A DNA stretch of 38,056 bases from Kocuria tytonicola (GCF_003687455.1 NZ_PHOA01000013.1:1-38056), one strand, 5' to 3'. Counted from the first letter of the stretch, positions 16,629 through 24,848 are shown. Notes: generated from the letters alone by a model not told the origin. A program made the numbers and translations.

Positions 16629-17849
16629 ATGACATCATCGCGATCCGCCCTGTCCCTGCCCGCCGTGGGTGGCTGGCCCTTCCTCGTCACCGCACTGATC
16701 GGCCGTCTCCCCGCCGCCACGGTGCAGCTGGGGCTCCTGCTCTACGTGAGCGGAGCCGGTCTGGGTCTGGGGCTCGCCGGAATGACCGTGGCCGCGGCGG
16801 GCCTGGGCTCCGCGATCGGTGCGCCCGCGGTGGGCAGACTCGTGGACCGGTTCGGCCCCCTGCCCGTGGTGCTGGGTGCCACGGTCGTCCAGCTGATCGG
16901 CATGGGCTCCTTGCTCGCCGTGGTGCTCCACGACGCCCCGCACGCACTCATCCTGGTGTGCGCCGCCGTGATCGGCTCGGCGAACCCGCAGGTGGGCGCG
17001 ATTGCGAGGGCGCGCTGGTCGGCGCTGGCGCGGCGGCGTCGTCTGCCGGGGCTCGTGAGCAGGGCGCTGGGGTACGAGACCGCGTGCGACGAGGTGGGCT
17101 TCATCCTGGGGCCCGTGATCGCGGGTGTGCTGCTGGGGCTGTTCGGGCCGAACCCCGCACTGCTGCTGCTCATGGGGTGGGTGGTGCTGGGGCAGGGGTG
17201 CTTCATCGTGTACCTGCTGCGACGGCGCGGGCTCACCGTGGACACCCACACCATGGACGTGACGGACGGGATCGCACCGCGGATCCGGTGGACCCTGGTG
17301 CTGCCGCCCATGCTCGCGTGCCTGTGCGTGGGCACGGTGTTCGGCTCCACCCAGACCGCGCTCGCCGCCATCAACGCGGCGCGCGGCACCGAGGGCTACA
17401 CGGGGGTCATCTACGGCTGCATGGGTGTGGGCAGCGCCCTGGCCAGCGTCCTGGTGTCCCGGCTCCCGCAGCGGCTTCCGCTCTCCCTGCGCGTGGTCGT
17501 GGGTGCGGTGCTGGTGTCCACGACGTCGCTGCTGCTGCTCAGCATCCCGGGCCCCCTGGTGCTCGGCGTCCTGTTCGCCCTGGCCGGGCTGGGGGTGGGG
17601 TCCATGCTCGTGAGCGCATACACGCGGGGCGAGCACGCAGCACCGTCACACCGGATCGCGAGCGTGATGACCACACTGACCACATGCCTGGTGCTGGGGG
17701 TGTCCTTCGGCTCGGCGCTCGGTGGAGTGCTGTCCGAGGTGCCGCAGCGGGGGTTCCTGCTGACCCTGGGCGCCGGGCTCACGGGACTCGTGGCCGCGGT
17801 GGCGATGCACGTGACGCGGCCGCGGGAGGTCGCGCGCCGGGTGGTGTGA
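16629..17849 (+). CDS. MFS transporter
   Basis: A 406-residue protein with about 12 hydrophobic segments, beginning LPAVGGWPFLVTALIGRLPAA. It has a motif-A-like loop, GRLVDRFGPLPVVLGA, after the second helix and a Gly/Ala-rich fifth helix (GFILGPVIAGVLLGLFGPN). It resembles small actinobacterial MFS exporters of uncertain substrate. ATG 16629 follows a weak CCGGAG. The D-serine ammonia-lyase gene begins 47 bp downstream in the same direction, so the pair is probably co-transcribed and the protein could move D-serine or a related amino acid. This is context only: the known enteric D-serine permease DsdX is of a different family (GntP). Confidence 0.85.
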   Translation: MTSSRSALSLPAVGGWPFLVTALIGRLPAATVQLGLLLYVSGAGLGLGLAGMTVAAAGLGSAIGAPAVGRLVDRFGPLPVVLGATVVQLIGMGSLLAVVLHDAPHALILVCAAVIGSANPQVGAIARARWSALARRRRLPGLVSRALGYETACDEVGFILGPVIAGVLLGLFGPNPALLLLMGWVVLGQGCFIVYLLRRRGLTVDTHTMDVTDGIAPRIRWTLVLPPMLACLCVGTVFGSTQTALAAINAARGTEGYTGVIYGCMGVGSALASVLVSRLPQRLPLSLRVVVGAVLVSTTSLLLLSIPGPLVLGVLFALAGLGVGSMLVSAYTRGEHAAPSHRIASVMTTLTTCLVLGVSFGSALGGVLSEVPQRGFLLTLGAGLTGLVAAVAMHVTRPREVARRVV

Positions 17850-17896
17850 GCGCCGCCGCGGTGGCTCCCCAGGCGGGCCCGGGCCATGATGAACCC

Positions 17897-19318
17897 ATGA
17901 CTGCGGATTCCGGACCCACCGCCACCACACATCAGGGGAGCACCGGAGCGGCTGTCCCCCGTGAACAGCCTGCGAACCTGCCGCTCGGGGGCGAACTCGT
18001 GGACCGCCTCGCCCGTGAGGAGCCCCTCACCTGGTGGAACCCCGCGGTGACGGACACCGCGAGCGGACTGGCAGCCTCCGGGATCGACCCCGCGATGGTG
18101 GCCGACGCGGCCGCCCGCCTGGAACGGTTCCGCCCCTGGATCGCGCAGACCTTCCCGGAGACCGCTGCGGCGAAGGGGCTCATCGAGTCCCCGCTGCAGG
18201 AAGCGACCGCGTGGGCGCGTGGTGCGGGGATCCGTGAGGGCCGGGTGCTGCTCAAGCGTGACGACATCCTGCCGGTGAGCGGTTCTGTCAAGGCTCGCGG
18301 GGGTGTGCACGAGGTGCTGCAGCACGCCGAATCCCTCGCCGTGGCGCACGGTCTGCTTCCGGGCCCGCCCCACCCCCCGGAGGAGGTGCCGGACTACGCC
18401 GTCTTCGCCACCGAACCCTTCCGCCGGCTCATGGGCGCGCACCGCGTGGTGGTGGGCTCCACGGGGAACCTGGGGCTGTCTATCGGGATCATCTCCGCGG
18501 CACTCGGCCTGCAGGCCACGGTCCACATGTCCACGCACGCGCAGCAGTGGAAGAAGGACCTGCTGCGCTCCCGGGGTGTGGAGGTCGTGGAGCACAGCAC
18601 GGACTACACGCAGGCGGTGGCGGCGGGTCGTGAGGCGGCCGAGGGGGACGAGTCCGTGCACTTCGTGGACGACGAGCACTCCCTGAGCCTCTTCGCGGGC
18701 TACGCCGTGGCCGGGTCCCGCGTCGCCGTGCAGCTGCGTGAGCGGGGCATCCCGGTGGACGCCGAGCACCCGCTGGTGGTGCACCTCCCGTGCGGCATCG
18801 GCGGCGCCCCGGGCGGAGTGGCCTACGGGCTGAAGCGGGAGTTCGGGGACGCCGTGCACTGCGTGTTCGTGGAGCCCACGCAGGCGCCGTGCATGCTGCT
18901 GGGTGTCCACACGGGGCGCCACGACGACATCTCGGTGGCCGAGCTGGGGCTGAGCACCCGCACCGTGGCGGACGGACTGGCCGTGGGCAGGCCCTCCGGG
19001 TTCGTGGGCCGCGCGGTGCAGGGCCTGATCGCGGGCTACGTCACGGCCTCGGACGAGCAGATGCTCGCCCGGGTCAAGAGCCTGTCCTCCTCTGAGGGCG
19101 TGATCGTGGAGCCGTCCGCGGCGGCCGCGCTCGAGGCCGTCCACCGGGTCGCCACGGCCTCGGCGGCAGGCGCGGCGGGCGACTGTCGGGCACGGGGGGT
19201 GCCGGCGGGCCATGACGACGCCGCCGCGCCGGAGATCCCCGTCGGCGCCACCCATCTCGCGTGGCTCACGGGCGGCGGCATGCTCCCGGATGAGGTCCGC
19301 GCGCGCTACACGGGGTGA
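17897..19318 (+). CDS. dsdA: D-serine ammonia-lyase (D-serine dehydratase)
   Basis: The 473-residue fold-type II PLP enzyme carries the DsdA signature LKRDDILPVSGSVKARGG, with Schiff-base lysine K132, then GSTGNLGLSIGIISAALG, HMSTHAQQWKKDLLRSRGVEV and HLPCGIGGAPGGV (phosphate-binding loop). The end is THLAWLTGGGML. It converts D-serine to pyruvate and ammonia in the cytosol, relieving D-serine toxicity and yielding carbon. It is about 30 residues longer than the E. coli enzyme as I recall it; part of the excess is an Ala/Gly-rich insert (ATASAAGAAGDCRARG) before the last motif, containing a GHDDAAAPE stretch encoded by the repeated 11-mer. A tetrapeptide frame (17886-17900) overlaps the start as ATGA. 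No LysR-type dsdC neighbour is present. Confidence 0.92.
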   Translation: MTADSGPTATTHQGSTGAAVPREQPANLPLGGELVDRLAREEPLTWWNPAVTDTASGLAASGIDPAMVADAAARLERFRPWIAQTFPETAAAKGLIESPLQEATAWARGAGIREGRVLLKRDDILPVSGSVKARGGVHEVLQHAESLAVAHGLLPGPPHPPEEVPDYAVFATEPFRRLMGAHRVVVGSTGNLGLSIGIISAALGLQATVHMSTHAQQWKKDLLRSRGVEVVEHSTDYTQAVAAGREAAEGDESVHFVDDEHSLSLFAGYAVAGSRVAVQLRERGIPVDAEHPLVVHLPCGIGGAPGGVAYGLKREFGDAVHCVFVEPTQAPCMLLGVHTGRHDDISVAELGLSTRTVADGLAVGRPSGFVGRAVQGLIAGYVTASDEQMLARVKSLSSSEGVIVEPSAAAALEAVHRVATASAAGAAGDCRARGVPAGHDDAAAPEIPVGATHLAWLTGGGMLPDEVRARYTG

Positions 19319-19458
19319 GCGGGCGGCGTCGTCCTCCGGGCAGGCGTGGCCCGGAGCCCGGCTGAGATGGCCTCCCCGTTCTGCGGGCCGTGGCCGCCGA
19401 GGGAACGGCTGAGACCTCCCGCACAGGAAGGTGCACACAGTGCAAGTACTGCCGTACG

Positions 19459-20133
19459 ATGAGCACCATGACCGCCCAGCTGATTCCCTCGTGCCGCACC
19501 AGGGCCACGGGTGAACCCGCGGACAAGCGTGAGGTCATCCGGCTGCGCAACAGGCGGTCCATCATCACGGCGGCGGGTGAGCTCGCCACGGAGCGGGGCA
19601 TCGCGGGAGTGGGCGTCAACGATCTCGCCGCGCGGGCGGGCGTCTCCCGCCGCACCATCTTCAACCACTTCCCATCCGCGCAGGACGCCGTCTTCGAGTA
19701 CCTCTCGGGCCAGGTCACGGGCTTGATCGACCGCATGCTGCGGGAGCTTCCGGCGCCGGACCCGGGTGCGGGCACCGAGCTGGGGGACGTGTACCGGCAG
19801 CTGATGGAGGCCCTGCGCACCCCCACGCTGCTGGACGAGCTGCAGCCCGTGTTCTCCGTGGACCGCCAGGACACCCCGGCGGCATCCCTGTGGGAGTTCC
19901 GGGTGACCCGCACAGCGGTGGACCGCCTGGCGGACGTGCTGCGGGAGCGGCTGCCGCAGTACACGCCGTTCCAGATCCACCTGGTGGCCACCACGCTCAT
20001 CAACTCCCTGGTCGAGTGCCTCGACGAGTGGCTCGCCCGGACGGACGGTGCCCTGGACGAGGCCGCCCGGCGCACCTGGAGCGAGCTGCTGGCCACTGCG
20101 CTGGCCGTGCTGGGGCGAGGCTTCGATGCGTGA
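19459..20133 (+). CDS. TetR family transcriptional regulator
   Basis: The HTH lies at about residues 28-72 (NRRSIITAAGELATERGIAGVGVNDLAARAGVSRRTIFNHFPSAQDAV), a standard TetR motif. The C-terminal ligand domain is of no subfamily I can name. Two starts are close: ATG 19459 and ATG 19468. TACGAT at 19455-19460 looks like a -10 box, which would make ATG 19468 leaderless and the protein 221 residues; I give the longer form. Around the promoter are TGCA/GTAC-type half-sites (GTGCA 19431-19435, GTGCA 19440-19444, GTAC 19446-19449, GTAC 19454-19457) that could be its own operator. The MMPL-esterase gene follows 138 bp later and is its probable target. An exact 11-mer GCGGCGTCGTC follows the stop codon. 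Confidence 0.85.
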   Translation: MSTMTAQLIPSCRTRATGEPADKREVIRLRNRRSIITAAGELATERGIAGVGVNDLAARAGVSRRTIFNHFPSAQDAVFEYLSGQVTGLIDRMLRELPAPDPGAGTELGDVYRQLMEALRTPTLLDELQPVFSVDRQDTPAASLWEFRVTRTAVDRLADVLRERLPQYTPFQIHLVATTLINSLVECLDEWLARTDGALDEAARRTWSELLATALAVLGRGFDA

Positions 20134-20166
20134 CGCCGCGGCGTCGTCGAGCAGCACGGGGTGACC

Positions 20167-20197
20167 GTCCCAGACCACCCACCACGGGGTGTGGGAC
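20167..20197. repeat. Inverted repeat before the MMPL-esterase gene
   Basis: GTCCCA (20167-20172) and TGGGAC (20192-20197) flank a CAC/GTG-rich centre in the 138-bp gap between the TetR gene and its likely target. It may be the operator or a transcript hairpin. Confidence 0.35.
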
Positions 20198-20271
20198 CCC
20201 ACCACTGACTTCACCGGCCGCCGTGCGCGGCCCACACAGCACGATTTTCCCGATTCGCTAGGAGAACTTCC

Positions 20272-23200
20272 GTGGCACGACTTCTGTACCGGCTGGGCAA
20301 GGGCGCAGCCGCTCACGCGTGGGCGGTGATTCTGGTGTGGGCCGCCGTCCTGGCGCTGGCCGTGGGCGGGGTGGCCCTGTCCGGGGTGCACCTGAGCAAC
20401 GCCATCACCATTCCCGGCACCGAGACCCAGAACCTCGCGGACCGGCTCAAGGCGGAGATGCCCGAGGCCAACCAGGGAACCGGCCGCGTGGTGTTCTCCA
20501 CGCAGGACGGCTCCGAGTTCACGCAGGCCCAGAAGGACGGCATCGCCGAGGCCCTGAAGCGGGTGGACGGGGTGGACGGTGTGGACTCCACCGTGAACCC
20601 GTTCGAGCGCCAGCAGCAGCTGGACGACGGCCGCCAGAAGCTCAAGGACGGCCGCGCGCAGCTGGACCAGGGCGAGCAGCGGATCGCCCAGCTCAAGAAG
20701 AGCCTCCCGCCGGGGGTCAGTGCCGAGCAGGTGCTCAAGCAGCGCGGCATGGACCCGGCCCAGATCGAGAAGCAGAAGGCGCAGCTCGAGGAGGGGGAGA
20801 AGACCTACGACCGCATGGGCGACTACCGTGTGGTCTCCAAGGACGACAACTCCGCGATCAGCGTGGTCACGTTCACGGTGGAGCAGAACGCCGTGGAGGC
20901 GGACACCAAGACCGAGGTCATGGACGCCGTGCGCAACCACCCCGTGAAGGGCGTGGACGCCGAGTTCTCCCAGGAGATCGCCCAGGACATCTCCTCACTG
21001 GTGGGCCCGGCGGAGATCATCGGCGTGGTGATCGCGGCCATCGTCCTGCTGCTCATGCTGCGCGCCGTGGTCCCGGCCGTCCTGCCCGTGCTGACCGCCC
21101 TGCTGGGGGTGGCCGTGGCGGCGTCCGCCACGCTGGCGTTCTCCGGCGTGATCGACATGATGTCCGTGACCCCCATGCTCGGTGTGATGCTGGGGCTGGC
21201 CGTGGGCATCGACTACTCGTTGTTCGTGCTCAACCGGCACCGCCAGCAGCTGCGCACGGGCATGTCCGTGCGGGAGTCCATCGGGATGGCCGTGGGCACC
21301 TCCGGCACCGCGGTCTTCTTCGCGGCGCTCACGGTGATCGTGGCGCTGGTGGCACTCAACGTCGCGGGCATCCCGTTCCTGGGGCTGATGGGCACGGCCG
21401 GCGGTCTGGCCGTGGCCGTGGCACTGCTCATGACCCTCACCCTCACTCCCGCCCTGCTCTCTCTCGCGGGCAAGCGGGTGCTCCCGAAGAAGGCGCGCAC
21501 CGCGGCACCGCGTGAGGACCAGATCGACCCGCACGACGTGCCGCTGCACCTGCGGCACCCCTGGATCACCACGCTCGCGTGCGTGGCCGTGCTGGTCGTC
21601 CTGGCGCTGCCCGCCCAGAGCATGCGTCTGGGGCTGCCGGACGCCTCCACCGAGGCGCAGGACAGTACCCAGTACAAGGCCTACCAGCGCATCGCGGAGG
21701 ACTTCGGTGCGGGGGAGAACGGCCCCATCGCCGTGGTCGTGGATCTCCCGGAGGGCCTCTCGGAGGCGCAGGCCAAGGACAAGATGGACGCGGTGGCGGA
21801 CCGGCTCGCGGACCAGGAGGACGTGGCGAACGTCCTGCAGGGCAGCACCACGGACGACCGCACCACCGGAGTGATCCAGGTGATTCCTTCGTCCGGCCCG
21901 GCGGAGGCGGCCACCGAGGAGCTCGTGGGCAGCATCCGCGGTCTCAACGACGGTCTGGAGAAGGACGAGGACGTTCACGTGGGCGTGGCCGGGACCACGG
22001 CCGCGAACATCGACGTGTCCCAGCTGCTCGGTGAGAAGCTGCCCCTCTACCTGGGGGTCGTGCTCGTCATCTCGCTGGTGCTGCTGCTCATGGTGTTCCG
22101 CTCCATCCTGGTCCCGGTGATCGCCACGGTGGGCTTCCTGCTCTCCGTCCTGGCGTCCTTCGGTGCCGTGGTGGCGGTCTACCAGTGGGGCTGGGGCGGC
22201 GCGCTGTTCGGCGTGCACGATCCCGGGCCCATCCTGAGCTTCCTGCCCACCCTGATGGTCGGCATCCTCTTCGGCCTGGCCATGGACTACCAGCTCTTCC
22301 TGGTCTCCGGCATGCGTGAAGCATACGTTCACGGGCATGCGCCCCGTCAGGCCGTGGTGTACGGCTTCAAGGCGGGCCGTTCGGTGGTCACCGCCGCGGC
22401 AATCATCATGATCTCGGTGTTCGCGGGCTTCATCTTCGCGGACCTCGCCATGATCCGGCCCATCGGCTTCGCCCTCGCGGGCGGCGTGCTCCTGGACGCC
22501 TTCGTGGTGCGCATGCTGCTGATCCCCGCGGTCATGCGGCTGCTCGGGGACAAGGCCTGGTGGATCCCGCGCTGGCTGGACCGCATCCTGCCGCGCGTTG
22601 ACGTGGAGGGTGAGTCCCTCGCCCGCGAGGGCGCCGCCGCCGGTGCCGTCTCCGGTGCCACCGAGCAGGACGACGACGCCGCACGCCGCGCCCGCGCGCG
22701 GGGTCGCCACCGCGCGGAGACCGCCCACCGCCACCGGGCTGCCGGCCAGCGTGCTTCTGATCGCTCTGCCACCGAGCAGGGTGTTCCTCACCGGGGCGCC
22801 CAGGGTTCGGCCACCGAGGGAGTCGAGGACTCGACCGGCGCGCTGGATGAGGCCGCGGGGTCGGGACGTGAGGGGACACCTCGCGCGGCAGAGCGCGCAA
22901 CCGGTCCGGCGGGCGCCGCGGGAGCCGGTGCCACGGCAGCAGCGGCGCTCGGCACGGCGGCTCAGGGTGCAGCGCACCCCGCGCCGGAGAAGGAGACGGG
23001 CGCCCCCCGTTCCGGGACCACCGGCACGCCGGCTGCGGCCCACGCGGCCCGCCACACGGCGTCGTCCCCGGAGCACGAGGAGGGCGCGGTGCCCACCGAG
23101 AGCGATCGGGTCCGTGCCCTGCGCCACGGCCGTCACGCGGCGGCGTCGGCGGACCACGCCGTGGCCGCCGTGGACGTGACCCTCGTGCCCGCGGATGCCG

Positions 23201-24123
23201 CCCTGCGGCTGACCAACCAGGGGCTGCGGGTGCTGCCCAACGTGTGGGAGTCCGAGGACAAGCTGCTCGCCTCCCTGGCCGCCGAGGACCGTGAGGAGGC
23301 CGCGCCGCACCGGGGCATGCACAAGCGTGCGGAGTTCCGGAAGGTCATGGTGGCGGGGTACCCGGTGGTCGTCGCGCGTCCGAAGGCGGCGCTCGCCCGT
23401 ACGGACGCGCCCGTGGTGATCCACTGGCACGGCGGCGCGTACGTGCACCCCGTGACCACCACGCACTGGCGGTGGATCGACGCCCTGATCCAGCGCACGG
23501 GTGCCACGGTGCTCGTGCCGGGCTACGGTCTCGCCCCGGACCACACGGTGGACGAGGCACTCGTGCTGGCCGACGGCGTGTGGGACCTGGCGCGCACGCT
23601 GGGCACCCGGGTGCTCGTCTCCGGCGACTCCGCGGGTGGCGGTCTGGCGGTGGCCCAGGCCATGCGGCTGCGCGACGCCGCGGCATCGCCCGCCCGGGAG
23701 ACGCACCCGGGGGCGGCACCGTCCGTCCCGGCGACGCCCGAGGGCCTGATCCTGATCTCCCCGTGGGTGGACGTGACCGTGAGCAACCCCGAGATCGAGG
23801 AGTACCGGGACGTGGACCACATGCTGGACACCGAGGGCCCCCGGGCCGCGGGCCGCTGGTGGGCGGGCACCCGTGAGGTGACCGACCCCGTGGTCAGCCC
23901 CGCGTTCGGGGACGTGCACGGGCTGCCGCGCACGTTCGTGCTGCAGGGGGACCGGGACATGCTCTACCCGGACACCATGGAGTTCGTCACGGACCTCGTG
24001 CGTGCCGGTGTGGACACCACCACGGTGGTGTGTGAGGGTGGCCCGCACGTGTACGCGCTGATGGTCTGGTCCGACCGCGCCACCGAGGACCTGGACCGGG
24101 TGGTGCGCTGGATGGGTCACTGA
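20272..24123 (+). CDS. MMPL/RND family transporter fused to a C-terminal HSL-type alpha/beta hydrolase
   Basis: One uninterrupted frame of 1283 codons encodes three parts. Residues 1 to about 785 form a full MMPL exporter: a first helix, a periplasmic loop with a Gln/Lys-rich coiled-coil stretch (about 110-185), helices 2-6, a second loop, and helices 8-12. The paired proton-relay motifs are GID314Y315SLF and AMD672Y673QLF. About 790-1000 is a low-complexity Ala/Gly/Arg/His linker. From about 1005 to the end is an esterase of the hormone-sensitive lipase family: oxyanion motif H1053-GGAY, nucleophile elbow GD-S1120-AGGG, Asp1229 in GDRDMLYPD and His1259 in GGPHVYAL. All four catalytic elements are intact. 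MMPL proteins export lipids or hydrophobic compounds; by their topology the esterase should face the cytosol. GTG 20272 follows TAGGAGAA. A TetR gene precedes it and a palindromic terminator follows. Confidence 0.9.
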   Translation: MARLLYRLGKGAAAHAWAVILVWAAVLALAVGGVALSGVHLSNAITIPGTETQNLADRLKAEMPEANQGTGRVVFSTQDGSEFTQAQKDGIAEALKRVDGVDGVDSTVNPFERQQQLDDGRQKLKDGRAQLDQGEQRIAQLKKSLPPGVSAEQVLKQRGMDPAQIEKQKAQLEEGEKTYDRMGDYRVVSKDDNSAISVVTFTVEQNAVEADTKTEVMDAVRNHPVKGVDAEFSQEIAQDISSLVGPAEIIGVVIAAIVLLLMLRAVVPAVLPVLTALLGVAVAASATLAFSGVIDMMSVTPMLGVMLGLAVGIDYSLFVLNRHRQQLRTGMSVRESIGMAVGTSGTAVFFAALTVIVALVALNVAGIPFLGLMGTAGGLAVAVALLMTLTLTPALLSLAGKRVLPKKARTAAPREDQIDPHDVPLHLRHPWITTLACVAVLVVLALPAQSMRLGLPDASTEAQDSTQYKAYQRIAEDFGAGENGPIAVVVDLPEGLSEAQAKDKMDAVADRLADQEDVANVLQGSTTDDRTTGVIQVIPSSGPAEAATEELVGSIRGLNDGLEKDEDVHVGVAGTTAANIDVSQLLGEKLPLYLGVVLVISLVLLLMVFRSILVPVIATVGFLLSVLASFGAVVAVYQWGWGGALFGVHDPGPILSFLPTLMVGILFGLAMDYQLFLVSGMREAYVHGHAPRQAVVYGFKAGRSVVTAAAIIMISVFAGFIFADLAMIRPIGFALAGGVLLDAFVVRMLLIPAVMRLLGDKAWWIPRWLDRILPRVDVEGESLAREGAAAGAVSGATEQDDDAARRARARGRHRAETAHRHRAAGQRASDRSATEQGVPHRGAQGSATEGVEDSTGALDEAAGSGREGTPRAAERATGPAGAAGAGATAAAALGTAAQGAAHPAPEKETGAPRSGTTGTPAAAHAARHTASSPEHEEGAVPTESDRVRALRHGRHAAASADHAVAAVDVTLVPADAALRLTNQGLRVLPNVWESEDKLLASLAAEDREEAAPHRGMHKRAEFRKVMVAGYPVVVARPKAALARTDAPVVIHWHGGAYVHPVTTTHWRWIDALIQRTGATVLVPGYGLAPDHTVDEALVLADGVWDLARTLGTRVLVSGDSAGGGLAVAQAMRLRDAAASPARETHPGAAPSVPATPEGLILISPWVDVTVSNPEIEEYRDVDHMLDTEGPRAAGRWWAGTREVTDPVVSPAFGDVHGLPRTFVLQGDRDMLYPDTMEFVTDLVRAGVDTTTVVCEGGPHVYALMVWSDRATEDLDRVVRWMGH

Positions 24124-24142
24124 CCCGCACGGCGCCGAACAG

Positions 24143-24182
24143 AGCAGTGGGCCCGCAGGAGATCTCCTGCGGGCCCACTGCT
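24143..24182. terminator. 40-bp perfect palindrome, bidirectional terminator
   Basis: Positions 24143-24162 are exactly the reverse complement of 24163-24182 with no spacer. It lies between the converging MMPL-esterase and Hsp20 genes, 19 bp after one stop and 14 bp after the other. As RNA it forms an ~18-bp stem with a tight loop. Confidence 0.85.
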
Positions 24183-24196
24183 GTCTCAGGTGGAGC

Positions 24197-24670
24197 TCAG
24201 TTCTCGGAGTCCTCCGAGGACTCGGGCGACTCGTCCTTGTGCCCGTGCTCCAGCACCACGCCGTCCTGGTTCTGACCGGTGGCCACCTGGATCTTGCGGG
24301 GCTGGGACTTGGGGGAGACCGGGATGGTCACGGTCAGCACGCCGTTGTCGTAGGCGGCCGTGATGTTCTCGGTGTCGATGCCCTGGCCCAGGTTCAGCTG
24401 GCGCACGAAGGAGTGGTTGCGGCGCTCCCGCACGATCCACTTGGTGTCCTTCTCCGCGGAGGGCAGACGGCGCTGTGCGCGGATGGTCAGCAGCTGGCCG
24501 TCCACGTCCACGTCCACGCTGGTGGGGTCGATGCCCGGCAGGTCCGCGGCGAGGTAGTAGTTGGAGCCCCGGCGGAAGAGGTCCATGGGCATCTGCTCCA
24601 GCCCGTTGCGGGTGGAGAGCACCTGGTTGGCGAAGTTCTGGACCTCGGAGAACGGATCGAAAGTAGCCAT
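24197..24670 (-). CDS. Small heat-shock protein, Hsp20/alpha-crystallin family
   Basis: A 157-residue protein with a short N-terminal arm (MATFDPFSEVQNFANQVL), an alpha-crystallin domain at about 38-135 (NYYLAADLPGIDPTSVDVDVDGQLLTIRA; AAYDNGVLTVTIP is the family signature), a KIQV segment in the place of the IxI motif, and an acidic C-terminal tail (DESPESSEDSEN). It holds unfolded proteins in the cytosol as an ATP-independent chaperone. The AAGGA box is 9 bases before ATG 24670; an in-frame ATG at 24679 is too close to it. Two HAIR elements and a TGGCAC-N17-TATATT promoter lie upstream, so repression by HspR is likely. Confidence 0.95.
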   Translation of the reverse strand: MATFDPFSEVQNFANQVLSTRNGLEQMPMDLFRRGSNYYLAADLPGIDPTSVDVDVDGQLLTIRAQRRLPSAEKDTKWIVRERRNHSFVRQLNLGQGIDTENITAAYDNGVLTVTIPVSPKSQPRKIQVATGQNQDGVVLEHGHKDESPESSEDSEN

Positions 24671-24753
24671 GACGGTCATTCCTTCCCTGTGCAGCACATC
24701 CGTGGTGTGCCCCGCTGCCCTGCTCGTCCCGCGGACGTGGAGCCATCACGTTT

Positions 24754-24774
24754 CTTGAGTCCTTCTGACTCAAC
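24754..24774. promoter_or_regulatory. HAIR element 1 (HspR operator) of hsp20
   Basis: CTTGAGT-N7-ACTCAAC differs from the HspR consensus CTTGAGT-N7-ACTCAAG by one base. It lies just downstream of the predicted hsp20 transcription start, where a bound repressor would block transcription. Confidence 0.85.
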
Positions 24775-24781
24775 TACGAAA

Positions 24782-24810
24782 AATATAGCACTCACCTCGA
24801 CGGAGTGCCA
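24782..24810 (-). promoter_or_regulatory. Promoter of hsp20
   Basis: Read leftward, TGGCAC (complement of 24805-24810), 17 bp and TATATT (complement of 24782-24787), preceded by TGC as an extended -10. Transcription would start near 24775. It lies between the two HAIR elements. Confidence 0.6.
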
Positions 24811-24827
24811 GAGCTTGGGGCACAAAT

Positions 24828-24848
24828 CTTGAGTGGCCACCGCTCAAG
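24828..24848. promoter_or_regulatory. HAIR element 2 (HspR operator)
   Basis: CTTGAGT-N7-GCTCAAG, one base from consensus, lies upstream of the hsp20 -35 and about 175 bp before the divergent ChaB-type gene. It could therefore serve both. Confidence 0.8.

Noticed and set aside
16586-17896. Long N-terminal extension of DsdA overlapping the MFS gene
   Set aside because: The frame is open but is the shifted shadow of the MFS gene; ATG 17897 gives the normal DsdA length.
22640-23280. Possible frameshift or gene boundary between the MMPL and esterase parts
   Set aside because: The frame stays open, and no ribosome binding site with a convincing esterase start was seen in the linker. The linker composition resembles other disordered inserts in this window. 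A genome-level check is still listed under findings.
20995-24120. 1041-codon minus-strand frame opposite the MMPL-esterase gene
   Set aside because: Antisense shadow; the sense strand has intact transporter and esterase motifs throughout.
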